38,609 nt of DNA from assembly GCA_964640855.1 (NCBI GenBank), contig CAZXIX010000033.1, positions 1-38,609 on the forward strand, given 5' to 3'. This DNA is from JAJDFU01 sp964640855. GTDB lineage: Bacteria; Bacteroidota; Bacteroidia; Chitinophagales; Saprospiraceae. Shown in pieces: positions 31,439 through 38,609 of this stretch. The stretch's first letter is position 1. Each line of letters opens with the position of its first letter. Below the pieces are notes generated by a model. That model saw only the letters and a program-made list of their open reading frames with translations, made no database searches and was not told the DNA's origin. The position numbers were made by a program, and so were the translations under genes.

Positions 31439-32317
31439 ATGAATCACAGACTTTCTTTCGGTCTGGCCCTCTGGGTCATGCTGTTCTTCTTCGTTCCCAG
31501 GACCTACGCCACCGGCGACAGTCTTCGCTACCTCACTCCTTTCGATACCGTTTTGCTGGAAATCGGACCCTATGGGGAAAAGTACGGTTTTCACTACGTG
31601 GAACGAAAACAGACGCTGTTCTCCCTGGCCCGCTTTTACGGTTTAAGCTTGCAGGAAGTTTACCAGTACAATCCGCAATACCGGGAGCGCGCCCCTACCC
31701 TGGGAGAACCCGTCCGATATCCCATCCCCAATCGGGTAATCATTCGTTACCTGAGGCCCGGTCTGGACCTGAGGCAACTCCACGCCCCGATCTTTTACCG
31801 CGTCAAAAAAGGGGACACCCTGTACCGGCTGGCCAAGATCTATTTCCGCATCCCGATCGAGACCCTGCTCGAACGGGCCGGCCTCCAATCCCATACCGAT
31901 CTGAAACCCGGGCAACTCATCTTCATCGGCTGGCTTCCCCTGGGCGGTATCCAGGCAGAATTGCAAGCTCAGAACACTCTGGCACCGGTTGCCTGGGACA
32001 ATAAGGGGCTGGCCAGGCACTTTGGCCTAGTGATCTCTTCGGGGAAAACCGTATCGGAAGAGAAAGGTCCCGCTGTCTGGAAAGAGGATCCCAAGTCCCC
32101 GGAAGGATTTTTCGCCCTCCACCGTACAGCCCCGAAAAACGCCGTCCTCGAAGTGCTCAACCCCATGCTCAACCGAAAGGTGTACGTGAAAGTAGTCGGC
32201 AAATTGGCCAGCCAGGCCTATGACGAAGAAGTGGTGGTCGTTTTGTCCCAACAAGCGGCTAAAACCCTGGGCGCCATAGACCCCCGTTTCTTCGTCCACA
32301 TCCGCTATGCGAAATAG
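31439..32317 (+). CDS. Exported protein with two LysM domains and a C-terminal double-psi beta-barrel
   Basis: The ATG at 31439 gives 292 residues with a signal peptide (MNHRLSFGLALWVMLFFFVP...YATG). An earlier TTG at 31415 is less likely, because it falls in the -7 promoter box. The first LysM lies near residues 50-95 (HYVERKQTLFSLARFYGLSL), the second near 122-167 (YRVKKGDTLYRLAKIYFRIPI). Residues about 190-292 match the RlpA-like double-psi barrel pattern (ASHFGLVISSG-like GLARHFGLVISSG, LEVLNPMLNRKVYVKVVG). LysM binds peptidoglycan, and related barrel proteins are lytic transglycosylases or binders. A conserved barrel Asp is hard to place, so activity is uncertain. It lies 108 bp before the CBS gene. 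Confidence 0.88.
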   Translation: MNHRLSFGLALWVMLFFFVPRTYATGDSLRYLTPFDTVLLEIGPYGEKYGFHYVERKQTLFSLARFYGLSLQEVYQYNPQYRERAPTLGEPVRYPIPNRVIIRYLRPGLDLRQLHAPIFYRVKKGDTLYRLAKIYFRIPIETLLERAGLQSHTDLKPGQLIFIGWLPLGGIQAELQAQNTLAPVAWDNKGLARHFGLVISSGKTVSEEKGPAVWKEDPKSPEGFFALHRTAPKNAVLEVLNPMLNRKVYVKVVGKLASQAYDEEVVVVLSQQAAKTLGAIDPRFFVHIRYAK

Positions 32318-32425
32318 CATAGCCCGACAGGCTTTGACAATAGGCCGATCTTTTCGGAATGTTTCGGCGTTTTATCCTCGGAATATCTTCCGATCTTTGT
32401 TTTGTATCCAAAGCCTTTGTCACCC

Positions 32426-33784
32426 ATGTATTACCAGAATATCCTTCAAACCATCGGCAACACCCCGCTCGTCAAGATCAATAAAGTGGTGGGCGACATC
32501 CCGGCACTGGTCCTGATGAAAGTGGAAACCTTCAATCCCGGTCATTCCATCAAAGACCGGATGGCCCTGAAAATGCTGGAGGATGCCGAAGAACGGGGAG
32601 ACATCAAGCCGGGAGGTACGATCATCGAGTGTACAAGCGGAAATACGGGCATGGGACTGGCCATCGCTGCAGCGGTCAAGGGCTACAAATGCATTTTCAC
32701 CACCACCGACAAACAATCCAAGGAAAAGCTGGACCTGCTGCGGGCCGTTGGCGGCGAGGTGATCGTTTGCCCGACCAACGTGGAGCCCGACGATCCCAAA
32801 TCCTATTATTCGGTGGCAGAGCGGTTGAGCCAAGAGATCCCTAACTCCTACTGGTGCAACCAGTACGACAACCTGTCCAACCGGCAGGCACATTACGAAT
32901 CCACCGGTCCCGAGATCTGGGAGCAGACCGAAGGCAAGGTGACCCACCTGGTCGTAGGCGTAGGTACGGGAGGTACGATCAGCGGTACCGGCAAATACCT
33001 GAAAGAGAAAAACCCCAACCTTCAGGTCTGGGGCATCGATACCTATGGCTCCGTCTTCAAAAAGTACCACGAGACCGGCGAGTTCGACGAGAAAGAGATC
33101 TACCCCTACATCACCGAGGGGATAGGCGAAGACATCATACCCAAGAATGTTGACTTCGGTGTCATCGACTACTTCGAAAAGGTGACGGATAAAGACGGGG
33201 CGCTGATGACCCGCCGCCTGGCCCGGGAAGAGGGAATCCTGCTCGGATATTCCGCCGGATCGGCTATGGCCGGCCTGCTCCAGTTGAAAGACCGCCTCAC
33301 CAAAGACGATGTCGTGGTGGTGGTGATCCACGACCACGGCAGCCGCTACGTAGGCAAGATCTACAACGACGAGTGGATGCGCGAACGCGGTTTCCTCGAT
33401 ACGGAGATGAAATTAAAGGACCTGGTGGCCCACAAAAACGGCCGGGAAAGTTTCATCGCCCTGCAGGCAACCGATACCATAGAGCGGGCCTTGCACCTCA
33501 TGAAGGAACACGATATTTCCCAACTGCCCGTTCTCGAAAATGATCAGCCGGTCGGGGCTCTGACCGAGAGCGCCGTATTGAGCCACCTACTGGAAAACCC
33601 CGATCACCACCAAACCACGCCAGTAAGAGAACTGATGGGCCAATCCTTCCCGGTAGTGGAAGAAGACCTGCCTTTTTCGCAGTTGCGACACTATTTATCC
33701 AAGGAAGTCCAGGCGGTATTCGTGAAAAGCCGTTCCGGCAAGCTCAACATCATCACCCAATACGACGTGCTGAAGGCGGTTTGA
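32426..33784 (+). CDS. Cystathionine beta-synthase-like PLP enzyme with C-terminal CBS pair
   Basis: The ATG at 32426 gives 452 residues. The start MYYQNILQTIGNTPLVKI is typical of the family; an earlier ATG at 32402 adds eight residues. Lys43 in NPGHSIKDRMA is the PLP-binding lysine, TSGNTG at 70-75 binds the substrate, and the phosphate-binding GTGGTISGTG lies near 180. Residues about 335-452 form two CBS motifs (ALQATDTIERALHLM and ISQLPVLE), which usually sense an adenosine nucleotide or SAM. It condenses serine or O-acetylserine with homocysteine or sulfide; cystathionine beta-synthase and cysteine synthase are both possible. It is probably cytosolic. Confidence 0.93.
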   Translation: MYYQNILQTIGNTPLVKINKVVGDIPALVLMKVETFNPGHSIKDRMALKMLEDAEERGDIKPGGTIIECTSGNTGMGLAIAAAVKGYKCIFTTTDKQSKEKLDLLRAVGGEVIVCPTNVEPDDPKSYYSVAERLSQEIPNSYWCNQYDNLSNRQAHYESTGPEIWEQTEGKVTHLVVGVGTGGTISGTGKYLKEKNPNLQVWGIDTYGSVFKKYHETGEFDEKEIYPYITEGIGEDIIPKNVDFGVIDYFEKVTDKDGALMTRRLAREEGILLGYSAGSAMAGLLQLKDRLTKDDVVVVVIHDHGSRYVGKIYNDEWMRERGFLDTEMKLKDLVAHKNGRESFIALQATDTIERALHLMKEHDISQLPVLENDQPVGALTESAVLSHLLENPDHHQTTPVRELMGQSFPVVEEDLPFSQLRHYLSKEVQAVFVKSRSGKLNIITQYDVLKAV

Positions 33785-33927
33785 GATTTTGATAAGTGGA
33801 TGAGACGTTCAGTGGATACTAAGGTTCGGGGTGGAAAGATTGGACCTGCTCAAAAAAGAGGACACTGAGTTAAGTTAGATCGACACAAATCACTCCATCC
33901 CTCTCTAAATATACCGAAACCTCCAGC

Positions 33928-34779
33928 CTAAAACAACTCCGGCTGACTGGCCGAAAAGTCCACTTTGGGCATAACGGAGTCCAGCTCTTCAACCTGATCG
34001 GCGGACAGCAAACGCTTGATCACCCGCAAACGACGGGTATATTTCCCGCTGTTGGTATCGAACACGCCGTAGTGATCGATACGGTCGATCCGGGCTTTTT
34101 CCTGGACGTGCAGCACCTGGTTATCCGGCAGGAGGATGCCGGCATGGTCGATCTTGCCCGCTCGATTCTCGAAAAAAGCCAGATCTCCCGGGCGGGCCTT
34201 TTCCGCAAAATCCACCGGATTGCCACAAAAAACCTGGTCGGAAGCCAAACGCGGCAAACGAAAGCCCACCATTTTATAGACCGTCTGGACGAGGCCTGAA
34301 GCATCGATACCGAAAGGGCTCCTGCCTCCCGGCAGATAGGGCGCCTCCAGGTACCTTCGCGAAACGCGCAGGATGAACTGTACCGGATCCGGAATATCTC
34401 CGGTAGATGCGGCCTGGCCGCTGTAAGTATACTCTTCTTCGCCCAAATGCAGCCGGATCCCGTCAAATAAAGGAAGCTGGGATCCCAGGAAGATCGGGAT
34501 CAGATGATCTTTGGATAGTACGGATTGGACCAGATCCAGTGCGAAAGCATGCGAACGATTGTATTCGGCAAACTCGGAAGGCGTGATGGCCAATACCTGC
34601 CCTTTGCGGACCCAACCCACGACATTGTCCCAGGCACAACGCACCAAGGCCCATTCTTTTCCCTTTTCCTCCAAAATTTCCAGCAAATCGCCGAAAAGCA
34701 ATTGGGTGGTCATTTCGCTTTTATCCGATGCAGAGGATCTGACCGGGATGGAACTGAGTGAGCAAATTCCGTAGGGCAT
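33928..34779 (-). CDS. NlpC/P60-family protein lacking the catalytic cysteine (probable pseudoenzyme)
   Basis: The ATG at 34779 gives 283 residues; longer starts to 34881 are possible. Residues about 5-125 are SH3b-like (MPYGICSLSSIPVRSSAS, WVRKGQVLAI). The NlpC/P60 core begins near 148 with YLPGGRSPFGIDASGLVQT. Family enzymes read GIDCSG here, but the cysteine is Ala160 (codon GCT at 34302-34300). The two downstream histidine regions, IDHAGIL and QVLHV, are kept. TGT to GCT needs two base changes, so a single read error cannot explain it. The protein is therefore likely to bind peptidoglycan or a partner without cutting. Another reading is that a different residue acts as nucleophile, but none is obvious. 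No signal peptide is clear. Confidence 0.9.
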   Translation of the reverse strand: MPYGICSLSSIPVRSSASDKSEMTTQLLFGDLLEILEEKGKEWALVRCAWDNVVGWVRKGQVLAITPSEFAEYNRSHAFALDLVQSVLSKDHLIPIFLGSQLPLFDGIRLHLGEEEYTYSGQAASTGDIPDPVQFILRVSRRYLEAPYLPGGRSPFGIDASGLVQTVYKMVGFRLPRLASDQVFCGNPVDFAEKARPGDLAFFENRAGKIDHAGILLPDNQVLHVQEKARIDRIDHYGVFDTNSGKYTRRLRVIKRLLSADQVEELDSVMPKVDFSASQPELF

Positions 34780-34970
34780 ACAGAGGCTTTTGGAGATCCG
34801 GCTGGAAAGGAAACAGGCCTGCTCTGGAAAAATAAAAAGAAATATCCACATGCGCAGCGTATTATTGGGGCCTAAACCCACAATGCCTGCTTCCTCTTTG
34901 TCCGGGTTGAAATAATCTGCCCCAGATTCCCGTTTTGGGAGGGAAGTGCCGAAAAGCTGACGCGAACAAG

Positions 34971-36026
34971 ATGAGACGAGTCTCTATTCTTTTTTTCTTT
35001 TTTCTCATCCTGCTGTCCTGGGACACACAAGGCCAGGACCGGGAATTTTCCCAGTTCTATGCCGCACCGGTTATTCTGAATCCGGCCCTCACCGGCGCCT
35101 TTGACGGTCGTTACCGGATCAGCATCCTGTATCGCGACCAATGGCGCAACCTGCTCGAAGACCGCTCCCCCCATTACTCGGCCGGCGTGGATCTCCGTTT
35201 TCCGATAAAATATCGAAACGGGCGCACCCAGGACGGCGTCGGCGCCGGGTTTTTCTTTACCCGCCAAAACAACCCCAACAATTTCGGGATCACCCAATTC
35301 ACCTTGTCCGGGGCTTATCACAAATCCCTTAACCAGAAAAACAATCAGTTTCTGAGCCTCGGCTTCGGTCTGGGTCTGAGCCAGCGTTCGATCAGCTACG
35401 ACGATCTCACCTTCGAAGACCAGTTCGACGGGCTGAACGGCTACAACAATCCCACCGGCGAAGAACTTCCCCCCAACAACATCGCCTATACCGATCTGAG
35501 TTTCGGGCTTCATTATTCCTTTGCCCCGGCCTCCAACAAGGGTTTGTTCCTGGGATTCGCTTTACAACACGTCAATCAACCCCAGGTCAGCTTCTTTTTC
35601 GATGAGGAAGCCGACTTCAATCCCGGCGACGATAAGCTGAACATGAAGATCGTAGGTCATATAGGGGGCATCTTGCCACTGGGGGATCAGGTCCAACTTC
35701 ACCCCCGGGCGGTCTACTTCCTGCAAGGAGATCACTGGACTTTCAATGCCGGGGCCAATTTTAGATTTCCGTTCAACAGTTACCAAAATAATGCTCTCCA
35801 CCTGGGCGCCTGGGCCCGGCCGGTCCGGGATTCTTTCAACGCGATCGAGCTGGATGCCGCCGTGGCTTTGCTGGGACTGGAATTCGATGGCTTCCTGATG
35901 GGATTCAGCTACGACTTCCCTCTTTCGGCCTTCTCCAGAAACCAATTGGGAAGCGGAGCGCTGGAGTTTTCGGTTCGATACATCGGAAAGATCGAAGGGG
36001 ATAATATCTTTTGCCCTCAGTTCTGA
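34971..36026 (+). CDS. PorP/SprF-family type IX secretion outer-membrane protein
   Basis: The ATG at 34971 gives 351 residues with a signal peptide (MRRVSILFFFFLILLSWDT...GQDREFSQFYAAP). The start of the mature protein shows the family motif FSQFY.APVILNPALTGAF, followed by beta-strands suited to an outer-membrane barrel. It ends with the short cysteine-containing FCPQF. PorP/SprF proteins anchor T9SS machinery or gliding adhesins. This copy is a single one without porK/L/M/N next to it, which fits the many SprF-like paralogues in Bacteroidota. It is 20 bp before the FkbM gene. Confidence 0.94.
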   Translation: MRRVSILFFFFLILLSWDTQGQDREFSQFYAAPVILNPALTGAFDGRYRISILYRDQWRNLLEDRSPHYSAGVDLRFPIKYRNGRTQDGVGAGFFFTRQNNPNNFGITQFTLSGAYHKSLNQKNNQFLSLGFGLGLSQRSISYDDLTFEDQFDGLNGYNNPTGEELPPNNIAYTDLSFGLHYSFAPASNKGLFLGFALQHVNQPQVSFFFDEEADFNPGDDKLNMKIVGHIGGILPLGDQVQLHPRAVYFLQGDHWTFNAGANFRFPFNSYQNNALHLGAWARPVRDSFNAIELDAAVALLGLEFDGFLMGFSYDFPLSAFSRNQLGSGALEFSVRYIGKIEGDNIFCPQF

Positions 36027-36046
36027 TTCCTTCCCACCCAAATTCA

Positions 36047-36775
36047 ATGAACGGCATGAAGGCACTTGCCAAAAGATTACTCAAATTATCTCCCATTCCG
36101 CTCAGCCGGAACCATGGCTACGACCTTCAGACCCAGGCTATTTTCAAAAAGCACCTCAAAGCGGATAGCAATTGCGTAGATGTGGGCTGCCTGAAAGGAG
36201 AGATCCTCGACCTGATGTTGCATTACGCTCCCAGGGGCCGGCAGTTTGCCTTCGAGCCCATTCCGGAATGCTTTCACAAGCTGCAAAAGAAGTATCAGAA
36301 CCTCAGGGACTGCCGGCTGTATAATCTGGCCCTCAGCAACCGGAAAGGGACCGCTTCTTTCAACCACGTATTGTCCAACCCTTCCTACAGCGGGCTGCGA
36401 AAAAGGGATTACGATAAAAAGGAAGAACGAGACCAGGTCATTCAGGTAAAGACCGACCGGCTGGACAATCTGATCCCGGAAGGCGTAGCGATCGATCTCA
36501 TCAAAATCGATGTCGAAGGAGCAGAGCTTCAGGTTCTGGAAGGAGCGAAACGAATTGTCTCCCATGACAGGCCGCTGGTCATTTTCGAGCACGGCATGGG
36601 GGCTTCCAATCACTATGGGACCACACCCGAAAAGGTTTTCAACTACTTTGCCGACTGCGCTATGAGGATTTCCACCCTGAAGAGATTCCTCCGGGAGGAT
36701 GCGCCTTTGACCCGGCCTGAGTTTCAGGAGCAGTACGACCGAAATCTGAATTATTACTTCATCGCCCACCCTTGA
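36047..36775 (+). CDS. FkbM-family methyltransferase
   Basis: The ATG at 36047 gives 242 residues; MKALAK three codons later is an equally good start. The SAM-binding motif VDVGCLKGEILDLML lies near 44-58, FAFEPIPECFHKLQKKY near 68-84, and IDLIKIDVEGAELQVLEGA near 150-168. These are the hallmarks of FkbM, which O-methylates sugars or other hydroxyls in natural products and surface glycans. The substrate is unknown. It is 20 bp after the PorP/SprF gene on the same strand and is probably co-transcribed. Confidence 0.92.
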   Translation: MNGMKALAKRLLKLSPIPLSRNHGYDLQTQAIFKKHLKADSNCVDVGCLKGEILDLMLHYAPRGRQFAFEPIPECFHKLQKKYQNLRDCRLYNLALSNRKGTASFNHVLSNPSYSGLRKRDYDKKEERDQVIQVKTDRLDNLIPEGVAIDLIKIDVEGAELQVLEGAKRIVSHDRPLVIFEHGMGASNHYGTTPEKVFNYFADCAMRISTLKRFLREDAPLTRPEFQEQYDRNLNYYFIAHP

Positions 36776-36797
36776 CGGGTAGACCTCACCTTAGGCC

Positions 36798-37949
36798 TCA
36801 ACCCTTCAACGACACATTGCCCACGATCTCCAAACCGTATCCTACCAACCCGATCCGCTTTTTGGGATTATTGGTGAGCAGACGGATCTTGCCTACCCCC
36901 AGTTCGCTTAGGATTTGGGCCCCGATGCCGAAATCCCGGTCATCCATTTCCACGCCCGGGGAAAGGGAATCCGGATCGGCGCCGGCCAGTTTCTTGAGGC
37001 GGGCCAAAAGGGTCTCGGCATCGTTTACCGGACGCATGTAGACCAGGACTCCTTTTCCGGCTTCGCCAATGTGCCGGATGGCGCCGGGCAGATCTTCCGC
37101 CCGGCCGTTGAACAAAGCGTCGAAAAGTTGATCGGGCTCGCTGGCTGAGTGCATACGCACCAATACGGGTTCATCCTCCGCCCAGGACCCCAATTTGAAA
37201 GCCAGGTGAATGGCGTGGTTGGTCGACTGCCGGAAGGCGCTGACCTGGAACTCCCCGTAAGAAGTCGGGAAGGGAAAACGAAACTCTTCCTCTACCAGGC
37301 GCTCGTGTTTCATCCGGTAGGCCACCAGATCCTTGATCGCCACGATCTTCAGGTCATGCTTGCGGGCGATCTCTTTCAATTCAGGCAAGCGGGCCATGGT
37401 CCCGTCTTCGTTGAGGATCTCGACCAAAACCCCGGCGGGAGCAAAGCCGGCCAGTCTGGCCAGATCGATGGTCGCTTCCGTGTGCCCGGTCCGGCGCAAG
37501 ACGCCTCCCGTACGGGCGCGCAAGGGAAAAACGTGGCCCGGCTTGGCGAAATCCTCCGGGCGGGTCTCCGGATCCACGATCGCTTTGATGCAAGTGGCCC
37601 GGTCGTAAGCCGATATACCCGTAGTACAGCCCTGACCGATCAGATCAATGGAAACCGTGAAGGCCGTTTCGTGTAAAGCCGTATTGGAATTGACCATCAT
37701 ATCCAGCCCGAGCTCATCGGCTCTGCGCTCGTCCAGCGGGGCACAGATCAGGCCCCGGCCGTAAGTAGCCATGAAGTTGATGATCTCCGGGCTGACGCAC
37801 TCGGCGGCGCAGATGAAATCGCCTTCGTTCTCCCGATCCTCATCGTCCACCACGATGACAACCTTTCCTTGCCGGATATCTTCAATGGCCTCCTCAATGG
37901 TGTCCAATTGTATGACTTCAGAGCTTGCCCCCATCACATTGGTTGACAT
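36798..37949 (-). CDS. ribB: RibBA: DHBP synthase with degenerate GTP cyclohydrolase II half
   Basis: The protein has 383 residues. Residues 1-205 are a complete 3,4-dihydroxy-2-butanone-4-phosphate synthase: DDEDRENEGD at 35-44 and RRTGHTEATIDLARLAG at 152-168 supply the metal-binding and catalytic residues. Residues about 206-383 follow GTP cyclohydrolase II in length and still show DDRDFGIGAQIL (336-347) and LLTNNPKK. However, the three zinc cysteines are missing (the region reads MHSASEPDQLFDAL, 266-279), and the usual QEGRGIGL-type loop is replaced by MRPVNDAETLL (305-315). The RibA half therefore probably cannot open GTP, and another RibA would be needed. The promoter is at 38046-38053. 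Confidence 0.93.
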   Translation of the reverse strand: MSTNVMGASSEVIQLDTIEEAIEDIRQGKVVIVVDDEDRENEGDFICAAECVSPEIINFMATYGRGLICAPLDERRADELGLDMMVNSNTALHETAFTVSIDLIGQGCTTGISAYDRATCIKAIVDPETRPEDFAKPGHVFPLRARTGGVLRRTGHTEATIDLARLAGFAPAGVLVEILNEDGTMARLPELKEIARKHDLKIVAIKDLVAYRMKHERLVEEEFRFPFPTSYGEFQVSAFRQSTNHAIHLAFKLGSWAEDEPVLVRMHSASEPDQLFDALFNGRAEDLPGAIRHIGEAGKGVLVYMRPVNDAETLLARLKKLAGADPDSLSPGVEMDDRDFGIGAQILSELGVGKIRLLTNNPKKRIGLVGYGLEIVGNVSLKG

Positions 37950-38045
37950 AGAACACTATTTTTTTCCTTTGAAAATGTACGACCTTCGAGAATAGTTACA
38001 TTTCCCTACTCAAAAGGTTTTCCATCCCCTGGGCTTACCGTCATG

Positions 38046-38053
38046 CAAAGGTA
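38046..38053 (-). promoter_or_regulatory. Probable -7 box of the ribBA promoter
   Basis: On the minus strand this reads TACCTTTG, an exact match to the Bacteroidota TAnnTTTG consensus, followed by C and a purine. No clear -33 TTG is found at 19-21 bp. A transcript would start near 38040 and have about 90 bases before the ribBA start codon. No FMN riboswitch pattern is visible in that leader. Confidence 0.6.
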
Positions 38054-38181
38054 GTTTTCTTTGGGCGGAGCGCCCCGGCTTACCGGACCAAAAAGGTTGG
38101 GTGCGTGGGTGTAGGCTGCCGTGTGGCTGTGACGGGTAAACCGTTTCCTCTATTTTTTACAGGCATAGCAGTCGGGCGATT

Positions 38182-38609
38182 CTATCTGCCGGAACCCCGG
38201 GAGGGGGGCCGTTCGGATATCGGTCCGGGCAGGAGTTCCTGCTCCATTCGATCCGCACTCTTTTCCCAGGTGTACTGCTCCTGCACAAAAGCGCGCCCTG
38301 CCTTGCCGATCCGGCGGGCTTCCTGCGGATGCTCCAGGAGGAAATGGATTTTGGCAATGAATTCGTCTGCCCGGCCGGCTTCCAGTATTCCCACGCCTTC
38401 CGGGGCCTGCAAGGAAGCGTTGACCCGGGGCGTGGTCACACAAGGCAATTCCATAGACATGGCTTCCAGCAGCTTGTTCTGTTGCCCCCCGCCGTGAAAC
38501 AAGGGCGCTACAAAGATCTTTCCGGCTGCATAGCCATCGCGGATATCGGGAAGCCAGCCGGAAACGGTGATCCGTTCCTCGGCCAAACGACGAACGGAGG
38601 CCAGAGGGC
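38182..38609 (-). CDS. GT4-family (group 1) glycosyltransferase, C-terminal part (partial)
   Basis: The frame is open from the window edge to a TAG at 38182, giving the last 141 codons. It reads VSGWLPDIRDGYAAGKIFVAPL, then GGGQQNKLLEAMSMELPCVTTP, the nucleotide-sugar-binding E-box region of GT4 enzymes. EAGRADEFIAKIHFLLEHP and WEKSADRMEQEL complete the C-terminal Rossmann domain. The N-terminal acceptor domain lies outside the window. It transfers a sugar from a nucleotide donor, probably to a surface polysaccharide or lipid. It ends 232 bp from ribBA on the same strand. Confidence 0.9.
   Translation of the reverse strand, partial: PLASVRRLAEERITVSGWLPDIRDGYAAGKIFVAPLFHGGGQQNKLLEAMSMELPCVTTPRVNASLQAPEGVGILEAGRADEFIAKIHFLLEHPQEARRIGKAGRAFVQEQYTWEKSADRMEQELLPGPISERPPSRGSGR

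Noticed and set aside
37950..38045. Possible FMN riboswitch before ribBA
   Set aside because: None of the conserved RFN core steps are visible in the roughly 90-base leader, and the -7 box leaves little room.
38063..38075. GGGCG-GAG-CGCCC hairpin near the ribBA promoter
   Set aside because: The 5-bp stem has no T run in either direction and overlaps the promoter area, so terminator function is not supported.

Overview
The window looks like chromosome of a marine or aquatic Bacteroidota, most likely a Saprospiria/Lewinella-type bacterium. Three things point there. There is a PorP/SprF-type outer-membrane protein and a protein with a type IX secretion (T9SS) sorting tail. LytS/LytTR signalling is present. 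Promoter-like TAnnTTTG boxes occur, while Shine-Dalgarno sites are rare. I estimate GC in the low-to-mid fifties by eye. No phage, transposase, CRISPR array, tRNA or rRNA was seen.

Layout. 1-1224 (-): start of a modified-base-dependent McrB-type restriction GTPase, cut by the window edge. 1490-3361 (+): T9SS-exported beta-propeller protein. 3414-3762 (-): antitoxin-like gene followed by a 24-codon stump of a VapC/PIN toxin. 3763-4386: non-coding tract made of repeated modules. 4387-5259 (-): MscS channel. 5446-9715 (-): sbcD-sbcC. 9885-10248 (+): frameshifted four-helix-bundle (23S IVP) gene. 10286-11932 (-): two coiled-coil genes resembling a membrane-anchored PspA/ESCRT-III system. 12067-12506: a 209-bp direct duplication. 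12512-14998 (-): lipoprotein, short asparaginase, small membrane protein and YheT hydrolase. 15154-18573 (-): M16 peptidase pair, whose inactive subunit carries the same LolA-like domain as the lipoprotein. 18742-19212 (-): YkuK-like protein. 19454-21965 (+): gamma-glutamylcyclotransferase and a YyaL-type thioredoxin protein with a lipoprotein signal. 21955-22638 (-): FtsE. 22854-25148 (+): lipoprotein/LytS/LytTR operon. 25149-25693: second repeat-filled spacer. 25694-27606: DUF5995 protein and a divergent agmatinase-family enzyme. 27804-31310 (-): KdsB, saccharopine dehydrogenase and flippase. 31439-33784 (+): LysM/double-psi-barrel protein and cystathionine beta-synthase-like enzyme. 33928-34779 (-): NlpC/P60 protein without its catalytic cysteine. 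34971-36775 (+): PorP/SprF and an FkbM methyltransferase. 36798-37949 (-): RibBA with a degenerate GTP cyclohydrolase half. 38182-38609 (-): end of a GT4 glycosyltransferase.

Most genes are chromosomal housekeeping or envelope functions: cell wall, LPS/Kdo supply, secretion, proteolysis and envelope stress. The most unusual items are the PspA-like pair, the M16/LolA-like module, two apparent pseudoenzyme domains (NlpC/P60 Cys to Ala; RibA half without zinc cysteines), the vapC stump, and a dispersed intergenic repeat family shared by three spacers, with one 209-bp copy recently duplicated.
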